Positions 45,752 through 58,400 of a stretch of 64,000 nucleotides of DNA are shown here, piece by piece; within the stretch, counting starts at the first letter, position 1, and the number at the start of each line of letters is the position of its first letter. The stretch is from contig JAFMSR010000019.1 of the NCBI GenBank assembly GCA_022818135.1, positions 26,475,195 to 26,539,194 on the forward strand, read 5' to 3'. The DNA is from Saxidomus purpurata. Lineage: Eukaryota; Mollusca; Bivalvia; Venerida; Veneridae. Made by a program: the position numbers and the translations under genes. The notes below the pieces were generated by a model that worked only from the letters and a program-made list of their open reading frames with translations, did no database searches and was not told where the DNA came from.

Positions 45752-47002
45752 TTAAAGGGACACTCCCTTCATCCAGCTTTACATTATAATCTCCAGAGAT
45801 AAACAATGTTTTCAATGAACATAAAGTGAGAAATAAATAGTTTAACGCGGTTTACTGCTGAAAATCAAAATAACAAGATATTTTATTGACCATGCTTTTT
45901 ATAGAGAGTAACGTTTTGCAAATTAATTGAAAAAGAATGATGTGTCGATGACTTAACTTTTTCGCAGTATTAAGCTTTATTGATACACTATCAAATCAAG
46001 GTGCTAAATGCAGAATAAGCAATAATTTTTGTATTGTAAACTTTTATTTATGTGATATATTTTTCAGAGTATGTATCAATTTTCCATCTTTTCTATTTAA
46101 TGTCATACTTTAAAAAAATTAGGGAAAGTGGTATTTTTTACTGAATAAATATTACGCTTCTTTATTACCCCACCCACTTTACTAAAATTCATTTCTTTTC
46201 AATTTTTTATAAATAATTTTTCCATGATACAGGAATTACATGGTTTTTTTAGATATGTGTCCTGCATTTAACTACATGTATAACATTTGTTTTTGAACGC
46301 AAAAATGAAAAATGGGGACAAATGAGCATATAAGAAAGAAATTCAATAAAAGCTGAGTAAAATGTGTTTTTTTTTTAGACTTTGAAGAGCTTTGAAGTAT
46401 GACGGTATAGGTCTGTAACAAATTACTGTATTTTTATATTCTAACAATTCGTCTTATAATAAAAATTATCTAAATAATTATATTTTACACTTTTTTGAGA
46501 AATGACTATTTTGGTATCAAGGCAAAATATGTCAATTTAGACACAACATGGAAGGTCATAATATTTTGTCTCAAAAGAGTAAAATTTTTTTGCACTAAAA
46601 TATTCCTATTGTGCCTAAGTTTATTACTGCATAATTGTTTTTTTTTTTCAGTTGCATCATTAATGTTTAAATATAACAACTTTAAATTTTCGGAAGTGTA
46701 AAAATCCAAAATCTCACCAGTGACCCACTTTAACATATATCGCAAAATGCCTCATTTTATCACAAACAATCAACATATAGACCTTCTGTAATAAATCGCT
46801 GTTCTTCCATTAATTGTACAACAACAACTTTACATAGATAAGTACTACCATAAAATATTCCAACATATTTTAAAAAAAGTTAATTTTACCGATTATGATT
46901 GGAATGAAGCCTAAACGTTTAGGTTAAGTAATAATATATTCCATTATTTGTGCTTTTAAAAATATTTAATTTGACACCAGTTTAAGGTAATGCCCCTTTA
47001 AA
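45752..47002. repeat. MITE in copy A, interrupted
   Basis: The left end TTAAAGGGACACTCCCTTCA lies at 45752 and the right end GGTAATGCCCCTTTAAA at 47002. Internal family blocks flank about 0.85 kb of extra sequence. The copy-B counterpart is compact (54778-55032). Confidence 0.65.
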
Positions 47003-47422
47003 TACAAGTAGTGCCCAAAGCTGCCGATCGTCCCTGTCCTGATAGCATTATCTATTTCAATAACTTAAAGGCTCGGTTTGAAGCTATATCTTTATGGTAA
47101 CCAATTTTAAATCATACAATAGTGCAGTTTAAAGCAATTTAAGAATATTTTCAAGACTGTTTGTGCTCTACTACATGGAATTAGATTGATACGTGTCCGA
47201 GAAACATTGTATATTTAAGCAATTTCTGGTGAAAATGAAAATGGTCTTTGTTTAAATATTTGTAACGCGTCGAATAAGCCATATAATATTTAGTGATTTT
47301 CAAGACACAATGAGATTAGTCTGTGTTTGAGCTGTGTAAGGAGATTTGTGTTCTTTTACATGCGCCTAGCGTTGGACGAAAAGAAAAATCGTATAAAACG
47401 TATCGAGATTGGGAATTACAGA

Positions 47423-47480
47423 ATGACACTTTATTTACTGTTAACGTTTCTTCTGGTGAGAACAGCATCAAGTATTTCTG
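47423..47480 (+). CDS. Signal-peptide exon, copy A (duplicate of 55433-55490)
   Basis: ATG opens MTLYLLLTFLLVRTASSIS and ends phase 1 at TTCTG, then GTACGTAACC. It has the same length and donor as the copy-B exon, with replacements including an Arg near the end of the hydrophobic core. It could serve as an alternative first exon for the AMOP-VWD gene or be a silent duplicate. No AMOP exon lies within copy A. Confidence 0.5.
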
Positions 47481-47509
47481 GTACGTAACCTGTTGTTTGA
47501 TTGTGATGT

Positions 47510-48830
47510 TCTATATTGTTTTGATATTTCAATATTTGACGTTTGTTTGACATTTCGATATTTGATATTTGTTTCATATTCCGATATTTAATATTTGTCT
47601 CATACTTCGATTGTTTGACATTTCTGCATTTAATGTTTGTTTGATAATCCGGTATTTGATATTGTTTGATATTTCGATTGTTTGGGTTTCAATATTTGAT
47701 GTTTGTTTTATATTTCGATATTCAATATTTCTTTGATACTCTAACTATAAACAAGTTCAAACTGTTGTTGAAATCCAACTCAAAAACAGTAATAAGTAAT
47801 GTTACAAAATATATTTATTTTGCAAATAAGGAAAGAATCTCTTAAAACTTTGATTGTTTAGGAATATCTACATGACGTAAAATACAAATAATTTTCATGT
47901 AACCTACTAATTCTGTATATTCCTTTGACCTCTTCAGAAATAGTGTTCCTTTTTTCTATGTCTTGTCTCAGTATGTGCACTAAAGATATTGGTATTGGTA
48001 TGTTTTTCGATATTTACTTTTTGTTTGATATTTCAATTGTTTGGGATTACGATATTTTGATGTTTGTTTCATACTTCGATATTGATATTTGTTTGACGTT
48101 TTGGTATTTGATATTTGTTTCATATTTTAATATTTAATAGCTCTTTGATATTTTGAATGTTTGAGATTTCGATATTAGATGTTTGATTCATTTTTCGTAT
48201 TTCAATATTTGTCAGATAGTTCGATTGTTTGAGAATTCGATATTTGATGTATGTTTCATATTTCAATGTTTAACATTTGTTTCAATTTTCGATTGTTTGA
48301 CATTTTGAAATTTAATTTCTGTTCAAAAATACTAGTTTTTATGTGTTAAATATTTCGATTGTTTGAGATTTCCATATTTGAGGTTTGTTTCATATTTCGA
48401 TATTGAATATATATTTGATATTTCGATTGTTTGAGGTTTCGATATTTGATGTTGTTTGACATTTCGATATTTGATATTGTTTATATTTCGATTGTTTGAT
48501 ATTTGGATATTTGATGTTTGTTTGACATTTCGATATTTACTATTTATTTGATATGTTGATTGTTTGGTGTTTCTATATTTAATGCATATTTCATACTTCA
48601 ATGTTCTCTATTTAAATATCCTATTACTGTTTCATATTTCGATATTTGATATTTGTTTGATAGGTTTATTGTTTGACGTTTCAATATTGGATGCTTGTTT
48701 GAAATTTCGATATTCAATAATTATTTGATATTCGAATGTTTGATATTTGGATAGTTGATATTTATTTGATGTTTCGATTGTTTAACATTTCGATATTTAA
48801 TGTTTGTGATATGTTTCTCCAAGTATTGTG
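47510..48830 (+). repeat. Degenerate TTTGATATTTCGATTG array, copy A
   Basis: Roughly 20-bp words such as TTTCGATATTTGATATTTG and TTTCGATTGTTTGACATTTC iterate after the signal exon, with a gap at about 47740-47990. Open frames within it are compositional. Confidence 0.8.
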
Positions 48831-50047
48831 AACAACTCTTCTGTGTATGTTTTATAATCAGGCGTGGTTCATGACGGTATCTGTTCTTAATAATGCCTTG
48901 AGATGTGTTGTTTCCTTATTTGTCTTACTTAAAATCAGATGTTATTGCCTGACTCACAGGCTTATTGTCTAATATGGTTTTGATTTATTGAAAAGTAGTT
49001 CGTTATTGTACAGCTTTTATATCGTATTTTCTCCCATTCACTCTTATATTTCTTTTTTAATTCACTCGATTGTTTTCGAACCAGATGCAATTAACGGACC
49101 ATTCAGTAGTAAAATACATCGTTTCAATAAAAAAGTCCGAAGGTTGACCGTACATGAATAACTTGTCCGGTTATCAATTTGAAGAACACGACTGACAATG
49201 TCCACGTAATGTTGATATACATTATCTTTGCACATTTGTAAAATATTCCAAAATTAGAACAGTGTTAACATTTAGATAGTTTCGACCTAAGCCTAGATTT
49301 TACAAGACAACTACTTGATTGCACAATTAATATAAAGCGATTTTATTTTCTCATAGCTCATTTGAATAGTTGAATAAATTGACAAGTTAAATGGAAATAA
49401 ACGGTTTAGTAATTAAAAGCAAGTGAAACAAAAACATATGTATCTTCGAATTTATTGTTCAAATTATACATTGACTAATGTCTTGACATTGCTACCGTAT
49501 CTAAACTATTTTAGTTACTAAATTAGGATATCATAAAATCGAATTGTCCAGCTGTGTGTCGTTACACAAGACTAACATCATGCGAGTTCATGATTCATAT
49601 TACCTGAAGACAAATTCTAATCTGCATTCTTCTTGTTGTTAGTGTTAACGTTGTTATAAGGCAGCGTGTGTTACTAGTATTTGCAAAGCACTAAATAAAA
49701 AACGCATGGACTATCATGCTAATATTTATTTATCATTAACTGATACACATGTATGTACAGTATCTTTCTTTAACGGAAAAGTCATCCGGGTTTTTCAATG
49801 ACAAAGCTCGTATGTTAGACCGCTAGCATCGTTTATCGATTTACGTGGTATTTCGTACAGTTAACAAGATACGATAGCTACCTTTATATTGGATTATTGG
49901 TATATTCTTTAACATATAAAGGTTACATGTACAAAATATGTGACAAAAGAGATAACTTTAATTTTTATGTAGTAAATTACCCGCGCAAGCCATGAAAAAA
50001 AATCATAAATCGACACTCTCTTTATCTTTGCATAACTATAAAGCTTC

Positions 50048-50137
50048 GAAGTATACTTTATACACAAGCGCAACCAAATTGTCCGAGGCGCAGAAGTCTT
50101 GGACAATTTGGTTGCACCTGTGTATCAAGTACACTTC
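50048..50137. repeat. Hairpin at the end of copy A
   Basis: Arms of about 37 bp are centred on GCAACCAAATTGTCC / GGACAATTTGGTTGC (perfect) with a 16-bp loop. Homology between copies A and B stops exactly at the arm start, after AAAGCTTCGAAG. Confidence 0.85.
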
Positions 50138-51626
50138 TTACGGTGGTAAGATGACACTTTTACAGCAAAACGAGTACATGTATCTGACTTATACGACGTT
50201 TTATTAGCAAACATGATTCTTGAAACACTTCCTGCAGGATAAATTGAATTTGTGTGAAAATAAGAACTTTATAAAGTCATTTTTATACGTATAAATCAGT
50301 GCTGAACCTACAGAGAACATAGTATCGGCCTAATCTGTGTTGTTTGTTTAAATGTATTTTTATGCACGGGGAATCCGGCCTTGTTTAAGCGGGACTAGAA
50401 ATGAAGTGGTTGTGCTTACACCGTCGAATAAACGATGCATTCGAAGAGAAAACCGAATTCTTCCTTAGTAATTTTTAGTATGTATCTTCATGTGAGAAAG
50501 CTGACAGTTTCTTGCGGAGAATAGGAAACTGGTTCTTCCCCGGAAGGATAGTAAGGTAAACTCTGACTGTCCTATAATGTGTAAAGTCATTGTGTTGCTA
50601 TACAAACTTCGACTTTTACAAATGTATTATCAAAAAAGTAAAATCATACGGACGGATTTAAACGAAAATTTGTATTCAAAACATCAGAACTTGCCTTGAT
50701 TGTCATCATAAATATTTCCGTCAACCAATAGAATGAACTGAATTGGCTGTATGTTACCACAACGCCACAAATGATATTTGTTTACTTGTTATCAGACTTA
50801 GTAACGACGACTACAGTTTATTAAGGCTATTGTGATAGTGAGTAATAGAATGATGCGTACACAAAAGTTTACGACAATATCATGCATGTAAGTAAAGATA
50901 TAATCGTTACGTTATCCAATGAATTTTCACAAAACATTAGATTTTTTTCCGTGTCAATGTCACAATATCCTAATTGAGCTATGTGTTGTACGATTCTTTT
51001 TTATTTCTGTCAATTTGTGTGGTATTTTTAACTATTGTTGGTGATATGTTTTACGCGTTTGTATAAATATCTGCATAGAAACGTTTTCTGGTACAAATAT
51101 GTTTCTGACGATAACAAGGTAACATCTTTGTACTACCACTTCAACATAAGGCAAAAAAAAAGTTACATTCCGTTCTCCCAGCATATCTTTTACCCTAATA
51201 TGTATATAGGTGTTAAGTTTCTACCTTTTTTATAAGGCCACTTTCAACACTGGTTCCAGTTACATTTCTATTTAAAACAAATCTGACGTAACGACTCCGA
51301 TGAGTTGTGCGCTAAAACTGGTCTCCAGCAGGTATATTAGAAATGCATATAGTCTAATAACGTCTGTTTTCAAATGAAAATAATAATCTTACAAATAAAA
51401 ACTTGAACTAATATTACATTTTACATAGATTTTAATTTTAAACTTACAGATTTTAGAGTAGCGACAAAAGCATTTTTAGCATTCTTGCTAATCGCTGTCA
51501 ATAAAAGCACGTGCAAAGCATGCGGTTATAACAAGATTATTTGTATATACAGACGTGTATAAAGTGTCCTCTAACAACCGTAAGAGGACACTTTTTGAAT
51601 AGCTTTGCTGGGGGTAAAGTCGTATA
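50138..51626. other. Unique spacer between the segmental duplicates
   Basis: No gene recognised. A 12-bp perfect hairpin (AAAGTGTCCTCT / AGAGGACACTTT) lies at 51560-51592, just before copy B begins. Confidence 0.5.
51560..51592. repeat. Hairpin at the start of copy B
   Basis: Perfect 12-bp arms AAAGTGTCCTCT and AGAGGACACTTT around a 10-base loop. It is adjacent to the left edge of copy B homology. Confidence 0.8.
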
Positions 51627-51753
51627 AGCCTGCTTACAGAATGTGGATCAATGAAAGTATGCAAAAAGAAACATAACATTTGTATTGAGAAATATTCTCC
51701 TTAAAAATCGCACCTATTTTATCATTTGCCTAAATTTCGCTTATTTTGTACAT

Positions 51754-51920
51754 TTTAAAGGGACACTCTCTGCATCTAGATACCCAAACTAACAATACTA
51801 TACAGCTTGAACTTCGAGATTATAATACTTGCAAATACCTAATACATATAACAGTTCAATTATTATTCATATATTTATAGGTCATTTAATTTGCAACAAG
51901 AATCAGAGATTGCCTCTTTA
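51754..51920. repeat. Short MITE in copy B
   Basis: Begins TTAAAGGGACACTCTCTGCA, ends AGAGATTGCCTCTTTA. Orthologous by position to 42302-42475. Confidence 0.7.
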
Positions 51921-54777
51921 TGTAGAGTATCAGCTAGTTGTAACGTGTATGTTACTTAAATGAGGCCCTCCCCTGCCTCCCTCACAAACTGGATTCAAAT
52001 TAAATAACGTCGGAAGCATAAACAACATAATATTTGCAAGTTGTACTAACTAACCTTAAGGTATAAGCTATACATTACAATCATCATCGGTAAAATAAGC
52101 GTTTTGAAATATGCTGCAGTACTGTATCATTTAATATGTAAAGTGTGTTAGAAAGAGATTTATTGGAACTCTATATCGGTTATATTTGATAAATTAAGGC
52201 ATTTTTCGATAATTGCTGTTCTTTAAAATGATAAATTTCTCTGTTTACGTTTATTGAACACATTATTGTGTTTGAAGAATATAATCTGCTAAATGTAGAC
52301 AGTATCCCCTTCATGTACTCTGCTACATGTAGGAGTGTCCCTTTGCATGATTTGCTAGATGTATGGAGTGCCGCTTGAACTCGCCAGCCGTTATCGAACC
52401 ATTCATAAATAATGCCACCTTCATTTCTGAAGTCTGTTCCTCCTAAATTTGGATAATTGTTTTTTCAGTGGCAGTGCATGTCATTTTGCCCCTTTTTTAT
52501 AGCTTAACCTACAGTTTTGGCCTTGTGGATATAACCTATAAGGTCATAGTTACCATGCTACATTTCAAACATTTCAGAAAATTTAACTTTAAAATGTGCT
52601 GATAACAAATGTTAAACTGCGCTATGGAAAATAAGTGCAAGACTTACAAGATCAAGCTGCTGGTTGAATATAGCATAGTATAAGACCACTTACAAAAAAA
52701 CAGTGCAGACATCTTCACACGCTTGTAAAATACTTTCTTTCTTATAGGCCCCATTACACAGTTTTTTCATGGACTCTTGTTTTAGAAATTACTGCGATGT
52801 TAATGTCGGCTTACGCTGATTACGGAAGGTAATGCATATGACGGAAAACTACAGATATTTTTGGAAGGTACTGAGATCCATAAAATACTTTGTAGTTTGA
52901 TTTTAAATGTATGGTGTAAGTACACTGAAAACCTTCTTACTTACGAACGGTAACATATAATTTTATCTGAAAAAGATATATTTTATGTATATATTCGGAA
53001 AGAATGTCTCGTAAAAAAGACATTGAAATATATAAACTCTGTTATTTTCATTGCAAGAAAATGCGGAATTGATCTGCAGCCCCAGGCATTCAGTGCCAAC
53101 AGTGCTTTGATTGTGATTAAGCACTTTTTTTCAGACTGACGATACTTACATCTATCTCGGCTGTAGTCAAACATCATAACGCCTGTTGTATTAACAAAGG
53201 TCAAAAACTCATTAGAAGATATGTTACCAAACTAATAAATTTACCGCTGCAACAACATAATATTTAAACAGCTGTTTCTATGTACTTTAGTAAATATTGT
53301 CTTTACTAACTCCATACACACATGGCATACACTTTATCATTTTATTACATGCAATTTAAAGATTTTAAGATAAAACTTAACTACATGTACATATGCTGAA
53401 CAGTAATGGAACGGCAGACTAGCTTGTTCGCACCAAGGCGTTTGACGCCCAATTGCATTAGTTTCAGTAACATAATTTTTCTCTTTGCAAGCATTGTCTG
53501 TATTTTGTTTTAATCTCTTTACAGAATTACTGAACGTGTTAAGAAATGTAAGGTTTGTAAACGATAATTTATGTCTGAGGTATTACATAAATAAACTAAT
53601 AAGTCTATCTTAATTTATAGTAAGTGTATATAATGTTTATTAAGTATACATATGTATTATGTTTTACATTTACCGTATTTCCTAGGACCGGACACCATTT
53701 AGATTTGCATAACCTAACGCAGCTTTGAAGCCCTTCTTAACATTCAAGATCATAGCGGTTTTGAAAATAACCCGTCAATATCTAGAACCATGATGTCTTT
53801 TCAAAAATCATGGAGACATACTAACTTAAGGCTACTTTGACTTTGATATGGACACGATAACTAATCCCATTTCAGATAAATAATTGATAATTCAGCTTTG
53901 CCATGTGCTTAAAGCACTTGACATATATTAAGATATGACTACACCCTACAATAGTATGTCTATTACACACCACCTTATTTTAAATTGTTATAGGAAAAAA
54001 TAACCTTGAGAAAACCAAAAAATGAGGTCCGACACTAAGTTGTTTTAATGTTCATTATATATACTGTTACGCATTAATTTACTCTTCTGGTTATGGATAA
54101 CGTACCAATTATATATTAGGTTTTATTTTGTATACTATTGCATGTTATACTACTACTAATACATATACAAAACAGTGCATTATTATGATTGAAAGATAGT
54201 TAGGGGAATGGTTCCTTGACCCTTGCTTTACCTATGACGGGGTGACTAAAAGGGGCCTCACAAGTAAAGTCAAACAATCACCCAAAAATCTTTTTTTAAA
54301 TTTTACTCTGCTAACGTTAATGATCGTGCTTTACGACCATTGCAGATCATGATCAGCATGCACATTCAAGATTTCTGATCATGACCAGCACTGTTTGTTA
54401 TGCAGTTCATTAGATAGCACACATTTGAACAAGTAGTAACACTGGTTAAACTGAAGGCTAGACATATCTTTTTTTAGAATTAAAGTGGGTGAAAACTGGC
54501 ACCTTCCTGAGTTGAAACTACAATGTTATCGCAAAATTTAAACGGACATTATTCGTTTATATTTCAAATACCATACAGTTATAGTCAAACATTTAAATGC
54601 AGTCATATAGATTGTTTTAAGACTTTTCTTCTAAATATGTTTTCACAAAGTAAACATGCATTTTTTGGTGCATTAATTGTCTTAAATGTGATCAATACAA
54701 GAGCCCTTTAATTTGAGTTTCTCACGTTTCAAAATTCAAGAGCTATTGTACTGATACTGATATCAAAGGTTTACTAC

Positions 54778-55032
54778 ATTTAAAGGAGGACTCCCTAAAT
54801 CTAGAAGGTACCATTCTCAAAATACGCCATGTGTTCAATAAACGTAATTGTACAACATAGATGGTAGAATAGTTTACGGTACTGCAACATGTTTCAAAAC
54901 GACGATTTTACCGATGATTATTAGAACGTATAGCTTCAAATTTTAGTTTAAGTAATGCAACTTGGAAATCTTGAGTTATTTATTCTTTTTAAGTTGTTTA
55001 ATCTGACCAGTTTTAGGGAGTGCCGCTTTAAA
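54778..55032. repeat. Compact MITE with inverted terminal repeats
   Basis: The left end TTTAAAGGAGGACTCCCTAA and right end TTAGGGAGTGCCGCTTTAAA are imperfect inverse repeats. About 255 bp, no ORF. Best-preserved copy of the family also seen at 4.67, 9.93 and 45.75 kb. Confidence 0.8.
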
Positions 55033-55432
55033 TGTACGAAGACTGCCGATCGTCCCTGTCCTGATAGCGTTATCTGTTTCAATAACTTGAAGCTTTATAT
55101 CAAACACATAGCCATATGTTATGAAAACAGACTTGGCATATTAAAGCCATTTGATAAGTTTAAATTCCGTTTTGGCTGTACTATATGGACTTATTTGATA
55201 CGTGTCCGAGAAACATTGGATATTTTAGCAATATCCTGGTGACGGTGGAAATAGTCTTTGTTTAAGTTTTTGTAACGCGTCGAGTACATAATTTAATATT
55301 TAGGGTGTTTAAAGAAACAATGACATAATTCTGTGTTTAAGCTATGCAAAAGGACTTGTGTTCTTAAATGTGCGTCTAGTGGTGGATGAAAAGACAAATT
55401 GTTTGAAACATATTGAAATTGAGATTTACAGA

Positions 55433-55490
55433 ATGGCACTTTATTTACTGTTAATGTTTCTTCTAGTCGGAACAGCATCAAGTGTTTCTG
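55433..55490 (+). CDS. AMOP-VWD gene, signal-peptide exon (copy B)
   Basis: MALYLLLMFLLVGTASSVS, exit phase 1 at TTCTG, then GTACGTAACC. A clean hydrophobic signal core with small residues before the likely cleavage site. Closest of three candidate first exons to the AMOP exon. Confidence 0.65.
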
Positions 55491-58400
55491 GTACGTAACC
55501 CGCTTTTTCTCTGTAACATTGTATGTGCTAGTTTAACATTTCAATATTTGATGCTTGTTTGAAAATCCGAAATTATATTTTTTTGTTTGATATTACGTTA
55601 TTTAATCTTTGTTAGATATTGCGCTATTTAATATTGTTTTCATATTTCGATTGTTTGACAATCACTATATAATTACTGTTCATATTTCAATATGTGATAT
55701 TTCTTGATATTTCGATTGTTTGACGTTTCTATATTTGATGTTTGATTGACATTTCGATATGTTATATTTGTTTAATATTTCGATTGTTTTATATTTCGAT
55801 ATTTGATGGCTTCACTATGCTTTTGAAGCTTATTATTTGTTGGGTATTTTGTTTGTTTGGGATTTCGATATTAAACTTTGATGTTTGTTTCATTGTTTAA
55901 TATTTCGATTTTTTGACGTTTCGATATTTGGTGTTTGTTTCATTATTTCATATTGATTATTTGTTCGATATTTCGATTGTTTTACATTTCGATATTTAAT
56001 ATTTATTTGTTTTTTTTTAATTGTTTGACATTTCGAAGTTTACTGTTTATTTAATGTTTTGATTGTTTGACTGTCCGATACTTAAAGTTTGTGTTTTGTT
56101 TCACATTGTGTTTTGTTTCACATCGTATGCTGTACAACTTCCTGTGTATGTCTTATATATAGGCGTGGTCCATGATGGTTTCTATCTTATTACTTACAAT
56201 CAGATGGTATTGCCTGAGTCAAAGGCTTATTGTGTAACATGGTTTTGATTTAATGAAAAGTAGTTCGGTATTGTACAGCTTTATTCGTCATATTGTCTAC
56301 GTTCACGTTTATATTACTTTTATATTTTTACTCGATTACTTTCGAACCACATGCAAAATAACGGACCATTCAGTAGTTAAATATATTGTTTCAGAAAAAA
56401 AGATAAAAAGTCCGAAAGTTGACCGTACATGAATCGCTTGTCCAGTTATCAATGTGAAGAACACGACTGATAATGTCCACGTAATATAATTGATATAGCT
56501 TATCTATGCACATTTGTAAAATATTCCAAAATTCGAACAGTGTTAAAATTTAGATGGTTTCGATCTAAGCCTAGTTTTTAAAAGCCTGCTACTTGATTGC
56601 ACACTTAATAAAAATTGATTTTATCTCTTCATAGGTCATTGGAATAGTTGAATAAATTGACAAGTTAAATGGAAATAAACTGTTTTGTAATTTAAAGCAA
56701 GTGAAACAAAAACAAATGACTCTTCGAATTGATTGTTCAAATTATACATTGACTCATGTCTTAACATTGCCACCGTTTTAAATACTAAATTAGGATATCA
56801 TAAAATCGAATTGTCCAGCTGTGTGTCGTTACACAAGACTAACATCATGCGAGTTCATGATTCATATTACCTGAAGACAAATTCTAATCTGCATTCTTCT
56901 TGTCGTTAGTGTTAACGTTGTTTTAAGGCAGCGTGTGTTACTAGTGTTTGCAAAGCACATGTACTATCATGCTAATATTTATCTACCATTAATTGATATA
57001 CATGTATGTACAGTATCTTCCTATAACGAAGAAGTCATCCGGGTTTTTTCAATGACAAAGCTCGTTTGTTAGACCGCCAGCATCGTTTATCGAATTACGT
57101 GGTATTTCGTACAGTTAACAAGATACGGTAGCTACTTTGATATTGGATTATTGGTATGTTCGTTAACATATATAGGTTGCATGTACAAAATATGTGACAA
57201 AAGAGATAACTTTAATTTTTATGTAGTTAATTATCCGCGCATGCCATGTAAAAAAATCATAAATCAACACTCTTTATCTTTGCATTACTATAAAGCTTCG
57301 AAGTTAGCGCTGCAGAGCTATTCAAAAACATTACATTTTATATATAACTGCTTAAAACCTGTACAGTAAATACGCAATATACCTAAATCTATGTTTATGC
57401 ACACTCCAAAAACTATAATATTAATAAGTAACCGTTATCACTATTGATTATTATTATGTTTCCCGGGTTTTTTTAACGCCCGTTTAATCATATTCCAACC
57501 ATATTTTACAAGCCACACCGGCGAAGTGGTAGCGCGTTCCGGGTTCGATCCCCGCCAGTGCAACAGCGTTCATGTCAATACACTGATATTTTCACATTGC
57601 TCCTCACTCTCTCTTCTAGATTGATGTCATCTGAAATGAGTCTCGAGAGCTATTAATCTAAGTTGTAAGAACTTGTTTCACAGTTAAGAATGAATAAATT
57701 CGTGTAAATATGTTTTACAATCAGACAGTAAACCTAACCATCGTTAATGGGATGACGCAGTACAAGAACTTCTATTTTTTGTAGGAAACTGCAAACCGTT
57801 TCGGGAAGAGAGAGTGAGTCATCGATTCTAATGATAAGAATTATTAACAGAGGTTTGGAAGATAATGGTTCTTGACGAAAGTTCTAATTCACGTCAGAAA
57901 CCCGGGAAATACCCAACATCCGAAATGTCAAAATAAACTTGGAGTGCACTTTCTGTTTTTCACATGTCTGAAACAAGGAAATTTTGTAGATGTTATTTAG
58001 TTTGTTTCCTTGAGGAAGTCTGGAGAGGAGGGTTAACGTTAAGTACCATTAAACCTGCTCTGAAATATAACAAGAGGGCCGTTCAAAATGTTGAAGTTTA
58101 TAATCCGTTCAGTTGTTCCTTCGTTTAATGTAAAAAATTCTTTAACATTGTTGGCAGAGCAATTTTCATGCACATGTACGTTCAAAACAGTCATTGTGTT
58201 TCAGCAAGCCCCTGATACGAATAACGTAGCCAACGTTTTGGATTTACGAGGTAGTCTGAGCAAAAAAATATAAAATTTAAAAAGTATTAAATATAAAATC
58301 GAATGCATATGGATAGTGTACCAAAGATAATGTAAAATTGTCAATTTCGCGAATATACAATTTCGCGAATTTAAAATACGCATTGTGTGTTCACAAATCT

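Larger units (their letters stand above)
42185..50053 (+). repeat. Segmental duplication, copy A
   Basis: Collinear with copy B at 51627-57303. Shared landmarks include GCTAGTTACAACGTGTATG / GCTAGTTGTAACGTGTATG (42.49/51.93 kb), the inverted-repeat arm (44.2/52.7 kb), TGATCGTGCTTTGCAACC / TGATCGTGCTTTACGACC (45.3/54.3 kb), the signal exon (47.42/55.43 kb), ATATGGTTTTGATTTATTGA / ACATGGTTTTGATTTAATGA (49.0/56.2 kb) and ACAAGACTAACATCATGCGA (49.6/56.8 kb). Copy A is about 2 kb longer owing to insertions at about 43.15-44.17 and 45.85-46.74 kb and a longer simple-repeat array. Confidence 0.9.
51627..57303 (+). repeat. Segmental duplication, copy B
   Basis: Collinear partner of 42185-50053 in direct orientation. 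It carries the signal exon that I place in the AMOP-VWD gene. Divergence is moderate, with substitutions and indels throughout, so the duplication is not recent. Confidence 0.9.

Noticed and set aside
47925..48137. Phe/Asp/Ile-rich open frame
   Set aside because: Composition of the TTTGATATTTCGAT array; no start context or domain.
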